This document shows, one piece after another, positions 33,946-40,909 of a stretch of 40,909 nt of DNA. This DNA comes from Pirellulales bacterium. GTDB taxonomy: Bacteria > Planctomycetota > Planctomycetia > Pirellulales > Thermoguttaceae. The translations under genes and the position numbers were made by a program. The stretch's first letter is position 1. Every line of letters starts with the position of its first letter. Under the pieces are notes generated by a model. It saw nothing but the letters and a program-made list of their open reading frames with translations, searched no databases and was not told the origin of the DNA. The stretch spans positions 1 through 40,909 of the forward strand of contig JADLEL010000131.1 of NCBI GenBank assembly GCA_020846145.1. The letters run 5' to 3'.

Positions 33946-35196
33946 ATGATGATAATTCAACGCCATATTACCGAAAAAATCGTCGAGGCCCTGGCAGATA
34001 CGCCGGCCGTTTATCTACAAGGACCGCGTCAGGCGGGGAAGAGTACGCTGGCTCAGGCGATTGCCGCTTTGGAGGGGGGGCGAAGCTATTATTCGCTCGA
34101 TTCCGCCGTCGTGTTGGCTGCCGCGCAAAACGATCCCGAAGGATTCATCGCCGGCTTGGACGGCCCGGTGGTTCTCGACGAAGTGCAGCGCGCGCCCGCC
34201 TTGGGATTAGCGATCAAAGCGGCAATCGATCGGGACCGCCGGCCGGGGCGTTTTCTGCTTACCGGCTCGTCGAATATCTTGGCCTTGACGCAGACGGCCG
34301 ACGCGCTCGTCGGACGATTGGAATTTCACACCCTCCTGCCGTTTTCGCAGGGGGAACTTGCCGGGCGCCGGGAGTCTTTTTTCGAGCGCGCTTTCGCGCA
34401 GGAATTCGTTTCGCGGGCCGAAGCTTCGCGGGGCGGCGTCGAGGATGAAAATCGGCTGATCGAACGAATGCTCGTCGGCGGATATCCCGAAGCGGTCGCT
34501 CGCCCCCGCGAAGACCGCCGCCGCGCGTGGTTCGATTCCTATTTGAGCACGATTTTGGACCGCGATGTCCGCGACTGGTCGAATATCGAACGCTTGGCCG
34601 AAATCCCGCGGCTCTTGACGTTATTGGCCACGCGGATCGCGCAACTGCACAATCAGGCCGATCTCGCCCGTTCGCTGAAGATTCCGCAAAGCACGCTGAA
34701 GCGCTACCTGGCGATTTTGGAACGGGCCTTTTTGGCATGCATCGTTCCCGCTTGGCATTCGAATCTCGGCAAGCGGCTGGTCAAGGCTCCCAAGCTGGGA
34801 TTGGTCGATACGGCCTTGGCTTGTCATCTTCTGGGACTGGACGCCGAACGGTTGCGCGAAAATCGTTCCCTCTTCGGTCAACTGCTGGAAAACTTCGTCT
34901 TGGGGGAACTGATGAAGCAGAAAACCTGGGCGAAGATTTCCACGAGGCTTTACCACTTTCGCACCGCGGCGGGGAAGGAAGTCGATTGGGTGCTTGAAGA
35001 TGCCGCGGGCAACGTCGTCGGCATCGAAGTCAAATCGTCCGTTTCGCTCTCGGTCGAGGATTTTCGCGGCCTCGGCGAACTGGCCCAAATGGCCGGGCCG
35101 AAATTTCGCCGCGGTTTGTTGCTCCATCGCGGGGAAAAGACCGTCCCCTTCGCCGAAAATTGTTTCGCCGTGCCGCTGGAGGAACTTTGGGAATAA
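33946..35196 (+). CDS. DUF4143-type ATP-binding protein (AAA plus PD-(D/E)xK-like domain)
   Basis: This 416-aa protein has an N-terminal AAA ATPase (Walker A GPRQAGKST at 26-34, Walker B VVLDEVQ near 85) and a C-terminal DUF4143 domain that ends with a nuclease-like E-V-D-W and G-I-E-V-K-S-S pair. These proteins are often called archaeal-type ATPases or toxin-like elements and are frequently horizontally acquired. Here it lies inside the MoxR-BatA-VWA set with its own consensus promoter. Its TAA stop overlaps the next gene's ATG by one base (TAATG), so translation of the VWA gene may be coupled to it. Biochemical role unknown. Confidence 0.87.
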   Translation: MMIIQRHITEKIVEALADTPAVYLQGPRQAGKSTLAQAIAALEGGRSYYSLDSAVVLAAAQNDPEGFIAGLDGPVVLDEVQRAPALGLAIKAAIDRDRRPGRFLLTGSSNILALTQTADALVGRLEFHTLLPFSQGELAGRRESFFERAFAQEFVSRAEASRGGVEDENRLIERMLVGGYPEAVARPREDRRRAWFDSYLSTILDRDVRDWSNIERLAEIPRLLTLLATRIAQLHNQADLARSLKIPQSTLKRYLAILERAFLACIVPAWHSNLGKRLVKAPKLGLVDTALACHLLGLDAERLRENRSLFGQLLENFVLGELMKQKTWAKISTRLYHFRTAAGKEVDWVLEDAAGNVVGIEVKSSVSLSVEDFRGLGELAQMAGPKFRRGLLLHRGEKTVPFAENCFAVPLEELWE

Positions 35197-37448
35197 TGTT
35201 CCGCCTCTCCCTTTACCCCATCGCCGACAGTTTTACGCTGGTGATCGCCGCGGCGGTCGTGCTGGTGCTGTTGATGTTCGTATTTCGGGCGGGAAAAGAT
35301 CGGTTGACGCGGAAGAAGCGTATTGGGCTGGTCGCGCTGCGGCTTGTCGTCATTGCGCTGACGATCCTGGCCATGCTGCGGCCGACGCTGATCTACATGC
35401 AAACGAAGAAGCAGCCGGCGACGCTGGTAGTGCTGTGCGACGACTCGCGGAGCATGTCCGTGCCGGATTCCGTGGGAAACAAAACTCGTTTTGAGGCCCT
35501 TGGGCAGGCGATTGCCGACGCCGCGCCGGCTTTGGCGAAACTAGCCCGCGATTACGAGGTGAAGGCCTACGCCTTCGATGCCGAGGCGCGGCCGCTTCAA
35601 GTCGAGAAGGGAAAGATCGTGTTGCCCGAGAAGGCGGAAGGCAAGCAGACGGCGTTGGGCAATTCGCTCGAGGACGTGCTGCGGCAGGAAGCGGCGCAGA
35701 AGCTGCTGTTGGGCGTGGTTTTGCTGAGCGACGGCGCGCAGCGGACCTTTCCGCCGCGCGACCTCGCGCCGCAAACTGCCGCCGCGCGGCTGAAAAACGC
35801 GGCCGCGCCGCTCTATACGTTCACTTTCGGCCAATCGCGCGGGCTGGGCCAGGCGCGGGATGTCGCCGTAAAAGACCTGTTGGCCAATCCCGTGGTGTTC
35901 GTGAAGAATCCGATCGCCGTTTCGGGCCAGATCCGCGTGGATGGCTTCGTGAACCGGGAGATTCCCGTGCGGGTGCTGTTCGAGACTTCGCCCGGCAAAA
36001 TGGAAACGGTGGCCGAGCAGAAGATCAAGGCGGCGACGGACGGCCAGCTTCTGCCGATCCAGCTCGAATACATCCCGCAAACGCCGGGCGAATTCAAGCT
36101 CACGCTCGAAGCGGTTCCCCAGCCCGGCGAACTGGTTACGACCAACAACCGGCTGAGCACGTTCGTCAACGTGCGAAAGGGCGGGCTGAACGCCCTGTAT
36201 TTGGAAGGGACGTATCGCGTGGAGTTGAAGTTCATCCGCCGCGCGCTCGACGCCTCGCAGGATATCCACGTCGATTACCGCCGGCTCGACGCCAACGACA
36301 AGCCCGGCGATCTCAGAGAATGGTTCAAGCCGGGAAAATACGATGTCTATATCCTCGGCGACATCGATGCTTCGGTTTTCAGCAGCGAGGAGCTTGCCGA
36401 TTTGGCCCAGGCGGTCGATCGCGGGGCGGGCCTGATGATGATCGGCGGGCAGCACAATTTCGCCGCGGGGGGATACTCCGACACGCCGCTGGCGAAACTA
36501 TTGCCGGTGGAAATGGATCGGCTCGACCGGCAGCGGCCCGACGATCCGATCCGCCAGGATTTGCATTGGCCCGGCCCGTTGCGGATGCAGCCCACGCTGC
36601 CCGGCCAGTTGCACTTCGCGCTGCGGCTGGCCCAGGGCCGGGAAGCCAACGCCGAGGCCTGGTCGAAGCTGCCCCCCTTGGACACCGCGGTGAAATTCCG
36701 CGGCGTGCCGCAGCGGGCCGTCGTGCTGCTCAATGCCGGCGACGACAAGCCGCTCTTGATCTCGTCGAACTACGGCGGGGGCCGGGTGTTGGCGTTCGCG
36801 GGCGAATCGACCTGGAAGTGGCCGCTGCAAGGTTTCGACGCCGCTCATAAGCGATTCTGGCGGCAGATCGTGCTTTGGCTGGCGAAAAAGGACGAATCGC
36901 AAGAGGGGAGCGTTTGGGTCAAGCTCGAACAGCGGCGCTTCGCGCCCGGCCAACGGGTCGAGTTCAGTGCGGGGGCGCGCGATCCGGCGGGCGAGCCGCT
37001 CAAAGACGCCGAATTCAAGGCCGAAATCGTGCTCCCCGACGGCAATCGCCGCCCGCTTTCGCTCGTCAAGCAGGAAGACCGCTACACCGGTTCGTTCCGC
37101 GAGACGCAGATGCCGGGCGATTACGCCGTCGAAGTAAAGGTCGCGCGCCAAGGGCAGGAACACGGCTCCGCGCGGGGCCGATTCACCGTCTTCCAGCAGG
37201 ATTTGGAACTCGACAACGCCGCGGCCGACGCCGAAACCATGAAGAGCCTTGCCGCCATGACCGGCGGCCAATCGCTCGCTCCCGAGGAACTCCCCGATCT
37301 CATCCGGCGGCTGGCCGAACGGACCTCCCAATTCGACATCCAGCAGGAAACCAAAAAAACCTTCTGGGACACCTGGCCGTTTTTCTTGTTCCTGATCGGC
37401 CTGCTGACGGTCGAGTGGTATTTGCGGAAGCGATGGGGATTGGTGTGA
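35196..37448 (+). CDS. VWA and class I glutamine amidotransferase-like membrane protein
   Basis: This 750-aa protein has N-terminal hydrophobic helices (about 12-30 and 45-62), a VWA domain whose metal site CDDSRSM (near 81-87) is intact, a long region of beta domains, a glutamine amidotransferase-like Rossmann segment (about 382-440, with the GLMMIGGQHNFAAGGY stretch), and a final membrane helix near 725-742. It is the last member of the MoxR-DUF58-BatA group and probably sits with the BatA protein in the inner membrane. The ATG at 35196 overlaps the preceding stop by one base. Confidence 0.88.
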   Translation: MFRLSLYPIADSFTLVIAAAVVLVLLMFVFRAGKDRLTRKKRIGLVALRLVVIALTILAMLRPTLIYMQTKKQPATLVVLCDDSRSMSVPDSVGNKTRFEALGQAIADAAPALAKLARDYEVKAYAFDAEARPLQVEKGKIVLPEKAEGKQTALGNSLEDVLRQEAAQKLLLGVVLLSDGAQRTFPPRDLAPQTAAARLKNAAAPLYTFTFGQSRGLGQARDVAVKDLLANPVVFVKNPIAVSGQIRVDGFVNREIPVRVLFETSPGKMETVAEQKIKAATDGQLLPIQLEYIPQTPGEFKLTLEAVPQPGELVTTNNRLSTFVNVRKGGLNALYLEGTYRVELKFIRRALDASQDIHVDYRRLDANDKPGDLREWFKPGKYDVYILGDIDASVFSSEELADLAQAVDRGAGLMMIGGQHNFAAGGYSDTPLAKLLPVEMDRLDRQRPDDPIRQDLHWPGPLRMQPTLPGQLHFALRLAQGREANAEAWSKLPPLDTAVKFRGVPQRAVVLLNAGDDKPLLISSNYGGGRVLAFAGESTWKWPLQGFDAAHKRFWRQIVLWLAKKDESQEGSVWVKLEQRRFAPGQRVEFSAGARDPAGEPLKDAEFKAEIVLPDGNRRPLSLVKQEDRYTGSFRETQMPGDYAVEVKVARQGQEHGSARGRFTVFQQDLELDNAAADAETMKSLAAMTGGQSLAPEELPDLIRRLAERTSQFDIQQETKKTFWDTWPFFLFLIGLLTVEWYLRKRWGLV

Positions 37449-37541
37449 AAAATCGCCGCGACTGATCCATAAGAGGGGAATATACAAAAGATGGATTTCC
37501 GTGCTAATACCTCATTTCATTTGAAATTGTGGGTTCATCAA

Positions 37542-37591
37542 GTAGGTTATGCTTTAGCATAACAAAGGTGTTATGCTGAAGCATAACCTAC
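37542..37591. repeat. Double hairpin GTTATGC-N-GCATAAC
   Basis: Two adjacent palindromes (GTTATGCTTTAGCATAAC and GTTATGCTGAAGCATAAC) are framed by GTAG and CTAC. A single related copy, GTTATGCTGAAGCATAACCTAC, occurs at 9697-9718. It lies 94 nt after the VWA gene stop and may act at that transcript's end. Confidence 0.7.
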
Positions 37592-37835
37592 GACTACTGG
37601 ACAGGTTCTTAGGTCCTCATTAAAGTACACCGATTTTCCCCTTTACCCATTTTTCCTCTTCTCCCTCTCTTACACGTTCTTCAATCAACGAATAGACACG
37701 AAATCCCCCCGGGTTTTCGTCTGGCTTTTCATCCGCTTTCCGGGTACTATTCCTCACTCGCGCGAATTGTAATGGTTATTACCGTCAAAATCACTCCGCC
37801 CGACAGGATCGTCGGGCAAAACTGGAGGAGCAAGG
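37592..37835. other. Intergenic region without recognised gene
   Basis: This 244-nt stretch carries pyrimidine-rich blocks (about 37630-37680) and no convincing coding sequence. A good ribosome binding site for the next gene (GGAGGAG, 37823-37829) closes it. Confidence 0.5.
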
Positions 37836-38381
37836 ATGTTCCAAGGTCGAAAAACGCGGCACTCGATCGGCTGGAGTTTGGGAATCGGCATCGGTCTGGG
37901 AGTCGTAGCCGTACTGATGATCGGCGGGGTCTGGCCGCAAACGCCCCTGCACGCGACGGCCACCGATCGGGTCGATTCGTTCGCCATGTCCAGCGGGCTG
38001 GTCGATGAGAACGTCGAGGCCGTTTATTTCCTCGATTTCCTCACCGGCGATTTGAACGCCGTGGTGATGGGGCGGCAGTCGGGCCACTTCACCGGGTACT
38101 TCAAAGCCAACGTCGCCGCCGACATGGGCATCGATAACGCCAAAAATCCCCGCTACATGATGATCACCGGCACCGTCGATCTCCGCCGATCCTCCCGCTT
38201 GCAGTACAGCCAAGCGGTGGTCTATGTAGCCGAAGTAACTTCCGGCAAAGTCGCGGCGTACGCCATTCCGTGGTCTTCGGGCTTGCAACAGGGCGGACAG
38301 GGCGGCGTACAGCCCCTCATTCCGATCGCCAGCACCCGCTTCCGCAACGGCGTCGCCGGCATCGCCAAAAGCGGCTCGTAA
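37836..38381 (+). CDS. Conserved membrane-anchored hypothetical protein
   Basis: This 181-aa protein has one N-terminal hydrophobic helix (about 12-34) and a soluble extracytoplasmic part with alternating strands. A short repeated Gln/Gly segment lies near residue 150. It resembles small secreted or tethered planctomycete proteins without assigned function. The ATG at 37836 is supported by GGAGGAG ending six bases upstream. No operon partner is apparent, and a strong GC hairpin follows the stop. Confidence 0.7.
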   Translation: MFQGRKTRHSIGWSLGIGIGLGVVAVLMIGGVWPQTPLHATATDRVDSFAMSSGLVDENVEAVYFLDFLTGDLNAVVMGRQSGHFTGYFKANVAADMGIDNAKNPRYMMITGTVDLRRSSRLQYSQAVVYVAEVTSGKVAAYAIPWSSGLQQGGQGGVQPLIPIASTRFRNGVAGIAKSGS

Positions 38382-38402
38382 CGCGATGGTCGTCGATATT
38401 TA

Positions 38403-38426
38403 GCCCCCCGTGAATACACGGGGGGC
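38403..38426 (+). terminator. Perfect 10-bp GC hairpin after the gene
   Basis: GCCCCCCGTG pairs with CACGGGGGGC around an AATA loop, 21 nt after the stop codon at 38381. A U-tract is lacking. It may end or protect the upstream transcript. Confidence 0.5.
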
Positions 38427-38483
38427 AACGGATTGATTGCCAATTTATACTTCATGCGGCCAATGGCGCGATATTTATCTTTA

Positions 38484-38540
38484 ACCGCGAATGGTGCGAA
38501 TCGCGCGAATTATTGGCGCAATTCGCGCAATTCGCGGTCC
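38484..38540. repeat. Inverted repeat with ACCGCGAAT/ATTCGCGGT arms
   Basis: ACCGCGAAT (38484-38492) faces its exact complement ATTCGCGGT (38530-38538). The inner part has CGCGCGAATT and CAATTCGCGC-type pairs, so the tract folds into a nearly continuous hairpin. It lies between the 37836 gene and thiS. Confidence 0.7.
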
Positions 38541-38620
38541 TTTTTTCGATGAATTGTCGCGCCGACGACCGCGCACCGCATAATCGCATTTTGAATTTCA
38601 TCCTCACCCATGCCCCCGGT

Positions 38621-38700
38621 GTGTTCACCGGGGGCTAAATGTTATAGTGTGTTCACCGGGGGCTAAATGTTATAGTGTGTTCACCGGGGGCAAAATGTCG
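38621..38700 (+). repeat. 28-bp direct repeat, about 2.9 copies, upstream of thiS
   Basis: The unit GTGTTCACCGGGGGCTAAAT plus GTTATAGT recurs with an exact 28-bp period at 38621, 38649 and 38677; the third copy ends with GGGGGCAAAATG next to the thiS start at 38709. Each unit carries a GTTATAGTG block, so it could bring a -10-like element to the gene. No TPP riboswitch (THI box) was recognised in the region. Confidence 0.85.
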
Positions 38701-38708
38701 TCGCAACC

Positions 38709-38909
38709 ATGCAAATCGAATTGAACGGCGAAAATCGCGAGGCGCCGGAGGGGATCACCGTCGCCGATCTGCTCGAAGTATTGAAGCTGGCCGGCAAGCC
38801 CGTCGCGGTCGAGGTCAATCGGGAACTCGTTATCAAAGCGCGCCACGCCGAGCATCATTTGGCTCCGGGCGATCGCGTGGAAGTCGTTTCGCTCGTGGGA
38901 GGAGGATAA
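38709..38909 (+). CDS. thiS: Sulfur carrier protein ThiS
   Basis: This 66-aa ubiquitin-fold carrier ends in Gly-Gly-Gly, the C-terminal tail that is adenylated and thiocarboxylated to deliver sulfur for thiazole formation. Length and ending are diagnostic. The ATG at 38709 has no clear Shine-Dalgarno. The stop at 38907-38909 is followed 5 nt later by the TTG start of thiG, so the two are translationally linked. The last codons (GGAGGA) also serve as thiG's ribosome binding site. Confidence 0.93.
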   Translation: MQIELNGENREAPEGITVADLLEVLKLAGKPVAVEVNRELVIKARHAEHHLAPGDRVEVVSLVGGG

Positions 38910-38914
38910 TCGCC

Positions 38915-39775
38915 TTGACTACCGCAGCCAATGCTTCCGATTCGCTCCAGATCGGTTCGCATATCTTCCAAAGCCGGCTGATCGTCGGCACGGGCAAGTA
39001 CGCCGGTTACGAGTCGATGCGCGAAGCGCTCGACATCTCCGGCGCCGAGTGCATTACCGTGGCCGTCCGCCGCGAACGCTTGATCGACTCCGCCGGCCGC
39101 AACATTCTCGACTTCATCGACACCGCGCGCTACACGATTCTGCCCAACACGGCGGGCTGTTTTACCGCCGAGGACGCGATCCGCGTGGCCCGGCTGGGCA
39201 GGGAAATTCTTTCGCAACTGAACAATCCCGGCGCCGATTGGGTGAAGCTCGAAGTATTGGGCGACGCGAAAACGCTGCTCCCCGACCCGATCGCCACGCT
39301 CGCCGCCACCGAAAAACTCGTGGCCGACGGCTTTCAAGTGCTGGTTTATACGAGCGACGATCCGGTTACCGCCAAGCGGCTCAAGCAGGCGGGCGCGTCG
39401 AGCGTGATGCCGGCGGGCAGTCCCATCGGCTCGGGGCAGGGCGTACTGAATCCGAACGCGATTCGCATCTGCCTGGAATACTTGAAGGAGGGCGATCCGG
39501 CCTATCCGGTGATCGTCGATGCCGGCGTGGGAACCGCCAGCGACGTAACCGTGGCGATGGAGTTGGGCGTGGATGGCGTACTCTTGAACACCGGCATTGC
39601 CCACGCGAAAGACCCGCTCAAGATGGCCCGCGCCATGAAGTTGGGGGTCGAGGCGGGCCGCTTGGCCTATCTCTCCGGCCGCATTCCGAAAAAACTCTAT
39701 GCCACGGCCAGCAGTCCCACCGAAGGCACGATCGCGGGTGCGCTTCCGGCGAGCGCGAAAAATTCTACTCGCTAG
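38915..39775 (+). CDS. thiG: Thiazole synthase ThiG
   Basis: ThiG combines deoxyxylulose phosphate, a glycine imine and ThiS-bound sulfur to form the thiazole part of thiamine. This TIM-barrel protein (286 aa) has the Schiff-base lysine in WVKLEV (K111), plus [15 protein letters not shown] and [10 protein letters not shown] motifs. The TTG at 38915 is chosen because the GGAGGA at the end of thiS lies 8 nt upstream and the first conserved residues follow at once. Other thiamine genes (thiF, thiH or thiO) are not in the window. It is typical of a minimal thiS-thiG pair. Confidence 0.95.
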   Translation: MTTAANASDSLQIGSHIFQSRLIVGTGKYAGYESMREALDISGAECITVAVRRERLIDSAGRNILDFIDTARYTILPNTAGCFTAEDAIRVARLGREILSQLNNPGADWVKLEVLGDAKTLLPDPIATLAATEKLVADGFQVLVYTSDDPVTAKRLKQAGASSVMPAGSPIGSGQGVLNPNAIRICLEYLKEGDPAYPVIVDAGVGTASDVTVAMELGVDGVLLNTGIAHAKDPLKMARAMKLGVEAGRLAYLSGRIPKKLYATASSPTEGTIAGALPASAKNSTR

Positions 39776-39778
39776 CGG

Positions 39779-39872
39779 TTCGACAAATTCAATTTGACAG
39801 GTTCATGTCGGGGCGATAGTTGTCCTGTCGCCCCTGGGATGGCAGTACAACTGCCATCCCAACAACCTGTCA
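39779..39872. repeat. Composite hairpin element after thiG
   Basis: TGACAGGTT (39795-39803) faces AACCTGTCA (39864-39872). Inside are two hairpins: GGGGCGATAG with CTGTCGCCCC (39810-39834) and GGGATGGCAGT with ACTGCCATCCC (39836-39860). The lead-in TTCGACAAA...TTTGACAGGTT is also found at 18451-18475. The cluster probably ends the thiG transcript or is a dispersed repeat. Confidence 0.7.
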
Positions 39873-40034
39873 TATTTGCAGACCTCTTGAGCCAGGCCGA
39901 AAACGAGAGCAATTGGAATAGCACTTGCTTTTCTGAGAACCACGATGTTGACGGAGGAAAAAGCAGCGTTTTTGATGTGTTTTCAAGTCAAATCGACTAG
40001 GCAGGTTGATTTTTAGCAACGAATCGAGCAACTT
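39873..40034. other. Leader region of the last gene
   Basis: This 162-nt stretch has no supported gene. A short reading frame overlapping the hairpin element was rejected. No clear promoter was placed. Confidence 0.4.
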
Positions 40035-40715
40035 ATGAGACGGTTAAGCTTTGAAATCATCGGATATCTGGCGATTTTGATTACCGCCATCGTGTTATTT
40101 CTGGCTACGACGACGGCTTGGGGAGAGCCTTGCCCTTGCACGCCCCCCCCCTGCGAGGATGGAGATAATGGGGCGACTTGGATATTCCAGCCCTCCTATT
40201 ATAGCCACGATCCCGAAACGGGCCAAAGAGTGGCCCAATATGCTCCGCTGCCCAAAGTTTATCCTCCGTACGATCCGACGTATCGGGAGAGCGGTTTTCA
40301 TTACACGCAGTCGATATTGCGCGGTCCCGATGGCAGCGTCGATGCGTTGCATCTCATTCAAAGTTGGGGTCGGGGCGATCAGATTCGTCCTTACGGCGAA
40401 TGGTTATACCCCTATCGGGCGGGCGCGACGCCTTTCGGTCCGTGGGGAAATCCACAAGGGCCGTGGACGTTGCCCTTCGATTCCTGGGCAAATCCCTACG
40501 GACTGGGCCAATTGCCCTATCCGCCGTGGCCGGTTTATCCCTATAACAATCCGAATCCCGGATACAATTCCTATCCTGGGGCGGTTCCTTACGGGAACCA
40601 TCATTCTCCGCCGGCTCCGGGAATGAATTACGGACCCAGCCCCATGCCTTACGGAAACGGCGGTTTCAATCCCGGCGGCCAACCGGGTGGTTTCGAGGGC
40701 GCCGTGGAGGAGTGA
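40035..40715 (+). CDS. Secreted Pro/Gly/Tyr-rich hypothetical protein
   Basis: This 226-aa protein has a clear signal peptide (hydrophobic core about 8-28, cleavage near AWG-EP at 30). A Cys cluster (CPCTPPPC, 33-40) follows. From about 115 to the end it is rich in Pro, Gly, Tyr, Asn and Trp with repeated NPYG- and YPPWP-like words. This is typical of structural or cell-surface planctomycete proteins, but no function can be inferred. It is followed 15 nt later by a copy of the palindromic element. Confidence 0.65.
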   Translation: MRRLSFEIIGYLAILITAIVLFLATTTAWGEPCPCTPPPCEDGDNGATWIFQPSYYSHDPETGQRVAQYAPLPKVYPPYDPTYRESGFHYTQSILRGPDGSVDALHLIQSWGRGDQIRPYGEWLYPYRAGATPFGPWGNPQGPWTLPFDSWANPYGLGQLPYPPWPVYPYNNPNPGYNSYPGAVPYGNHHSPPAPGMNYGPSPMPYGNGGFNPGGQPGGFEGAVEE

Positions 40716-40730
40716 TGGTTTTTTCGTAAC

Positions 40731-40909
40731 CGTTCACAGGGGACTGTCCCGATTTTCGCGGCGTAAAAGATGAAGGCGCCGCAAAAGTGCTTAATCGCCG
40801 CGAAAATGGGACTGTCCCCCTCGCGCCGCGGGAAGGGGACAGGTCCATGTTTTCGGCCTACCGTTTGTCCGCAAAATACGTTTTCACGCCGAAAAATGGA
40901 CCAGTCCCC
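40731..40909 (+). repeat. Two-module palindromic element, copy F cut by window end
   Basis: The copy starts with CGTTCAC (40731-40737) and contains module 1 and both arms of module 2 up to the window end, 179 of about 195 bp. It follows the last gene by 15 nt. Confidence 0.9.

Noticed and set aside
38621..38700. CRISPR-like array upstream of thiS
   Set aside because: The 28-bp units are directly tandem with no spacers.
38382..38708. TPP riboswitch before thiS
   Set aside because: No THI-box-like sequence was recognised. Only hairpins and direct repeats are visible.
39794..40000. 68-codon frame downstream of thiG
   Set aside because: Begins inside a hairpin element, has no ribosome binding site and no recognisable features.
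40666..40848. Short minus-strand frame in the palindromic element
   Set aside because: It is translated repeat sequence. Similar artefacts are expected at every copy of the element.

Overview
This GC-rich window looks like a Planctomycetota genome segment, probably Pirellulales or a relative. The call rests on gene content and order: a rimO-pgsA pair, a MoxR / DUF58 / BatA / VWA cluster, an ABC ATPase followed by a fused ABC-2 permease-GldG protein and a DUF4340 protein, a small HTH plus zinc-ribbon protein, and a secreted beta-propeller protein. Intergenic spaces are large and crowded with dispersed palindromic repeats. No rRNA or tRNA gene was recognised. No marker gene fixes the taxon more closely.

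Layout. 123-4532 is a minus-strand run: rimO, pgsA, a CPBP membrane protease and a Gfo/Idh/MocA oxidoreductase. 4768-8147 (plus) holds an ImmA/IrrE-like peptidase with an operator-like palindrome at its promoter, a small conserved protein, an RlmN-family radical SAM enzyme and a small HExxH protein. 8661-15045 is a Gld-like ABC transport operon. 15151-15340 (minus) carries a probable structured RNA with its own intrinsic terminator. 15773-17792 holds a YedK/HMCES-type protein, a DinB-fold protein and a convergent PAP2 phosphatase. 18072-22282 holds a small lipoprotein, a GT2 and a GT39/ArnT-like glycosyltransferase that form a lipid-linked sugar transfer pair, and an ATC-hydrolase-like protein. 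22863-24491 is a REC-GGDEF-CBS-CBS diguanylate cyclase. 24611-27150 holds the HTH zinc-ribbon protein and the secreted propeller protein.

27894-37448 is the MoxR-DUF58-BatA-VWA cluster, interrupted twice. An AT-richer block (GIY-YIG nuclease, DUF104/AbrB-like small protein, retropepsin-like protease) lies between moxR and the DUF58 gene. A DUF4143 ATPase with its own promoter lies between the BatA and VWA genes. 37836-40715 holds a conserved membrane-anchored protein, thiS, thiG and a secreted Pro/Gly/Tyr-rich protein.

The most striking non-coding feature is the repeat landscape. There are six copies (two full, one cut by the window edge, three shortened) of a two-module palindromic element of about 195 bp with CGTTCAC ends. 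There are also several unrelated heptanucleotide tandem repeat families, often in facing inverted pairs, one of which is embedded in frame inside the GT39 gene. Other short inverted repeats recur at distant sites.
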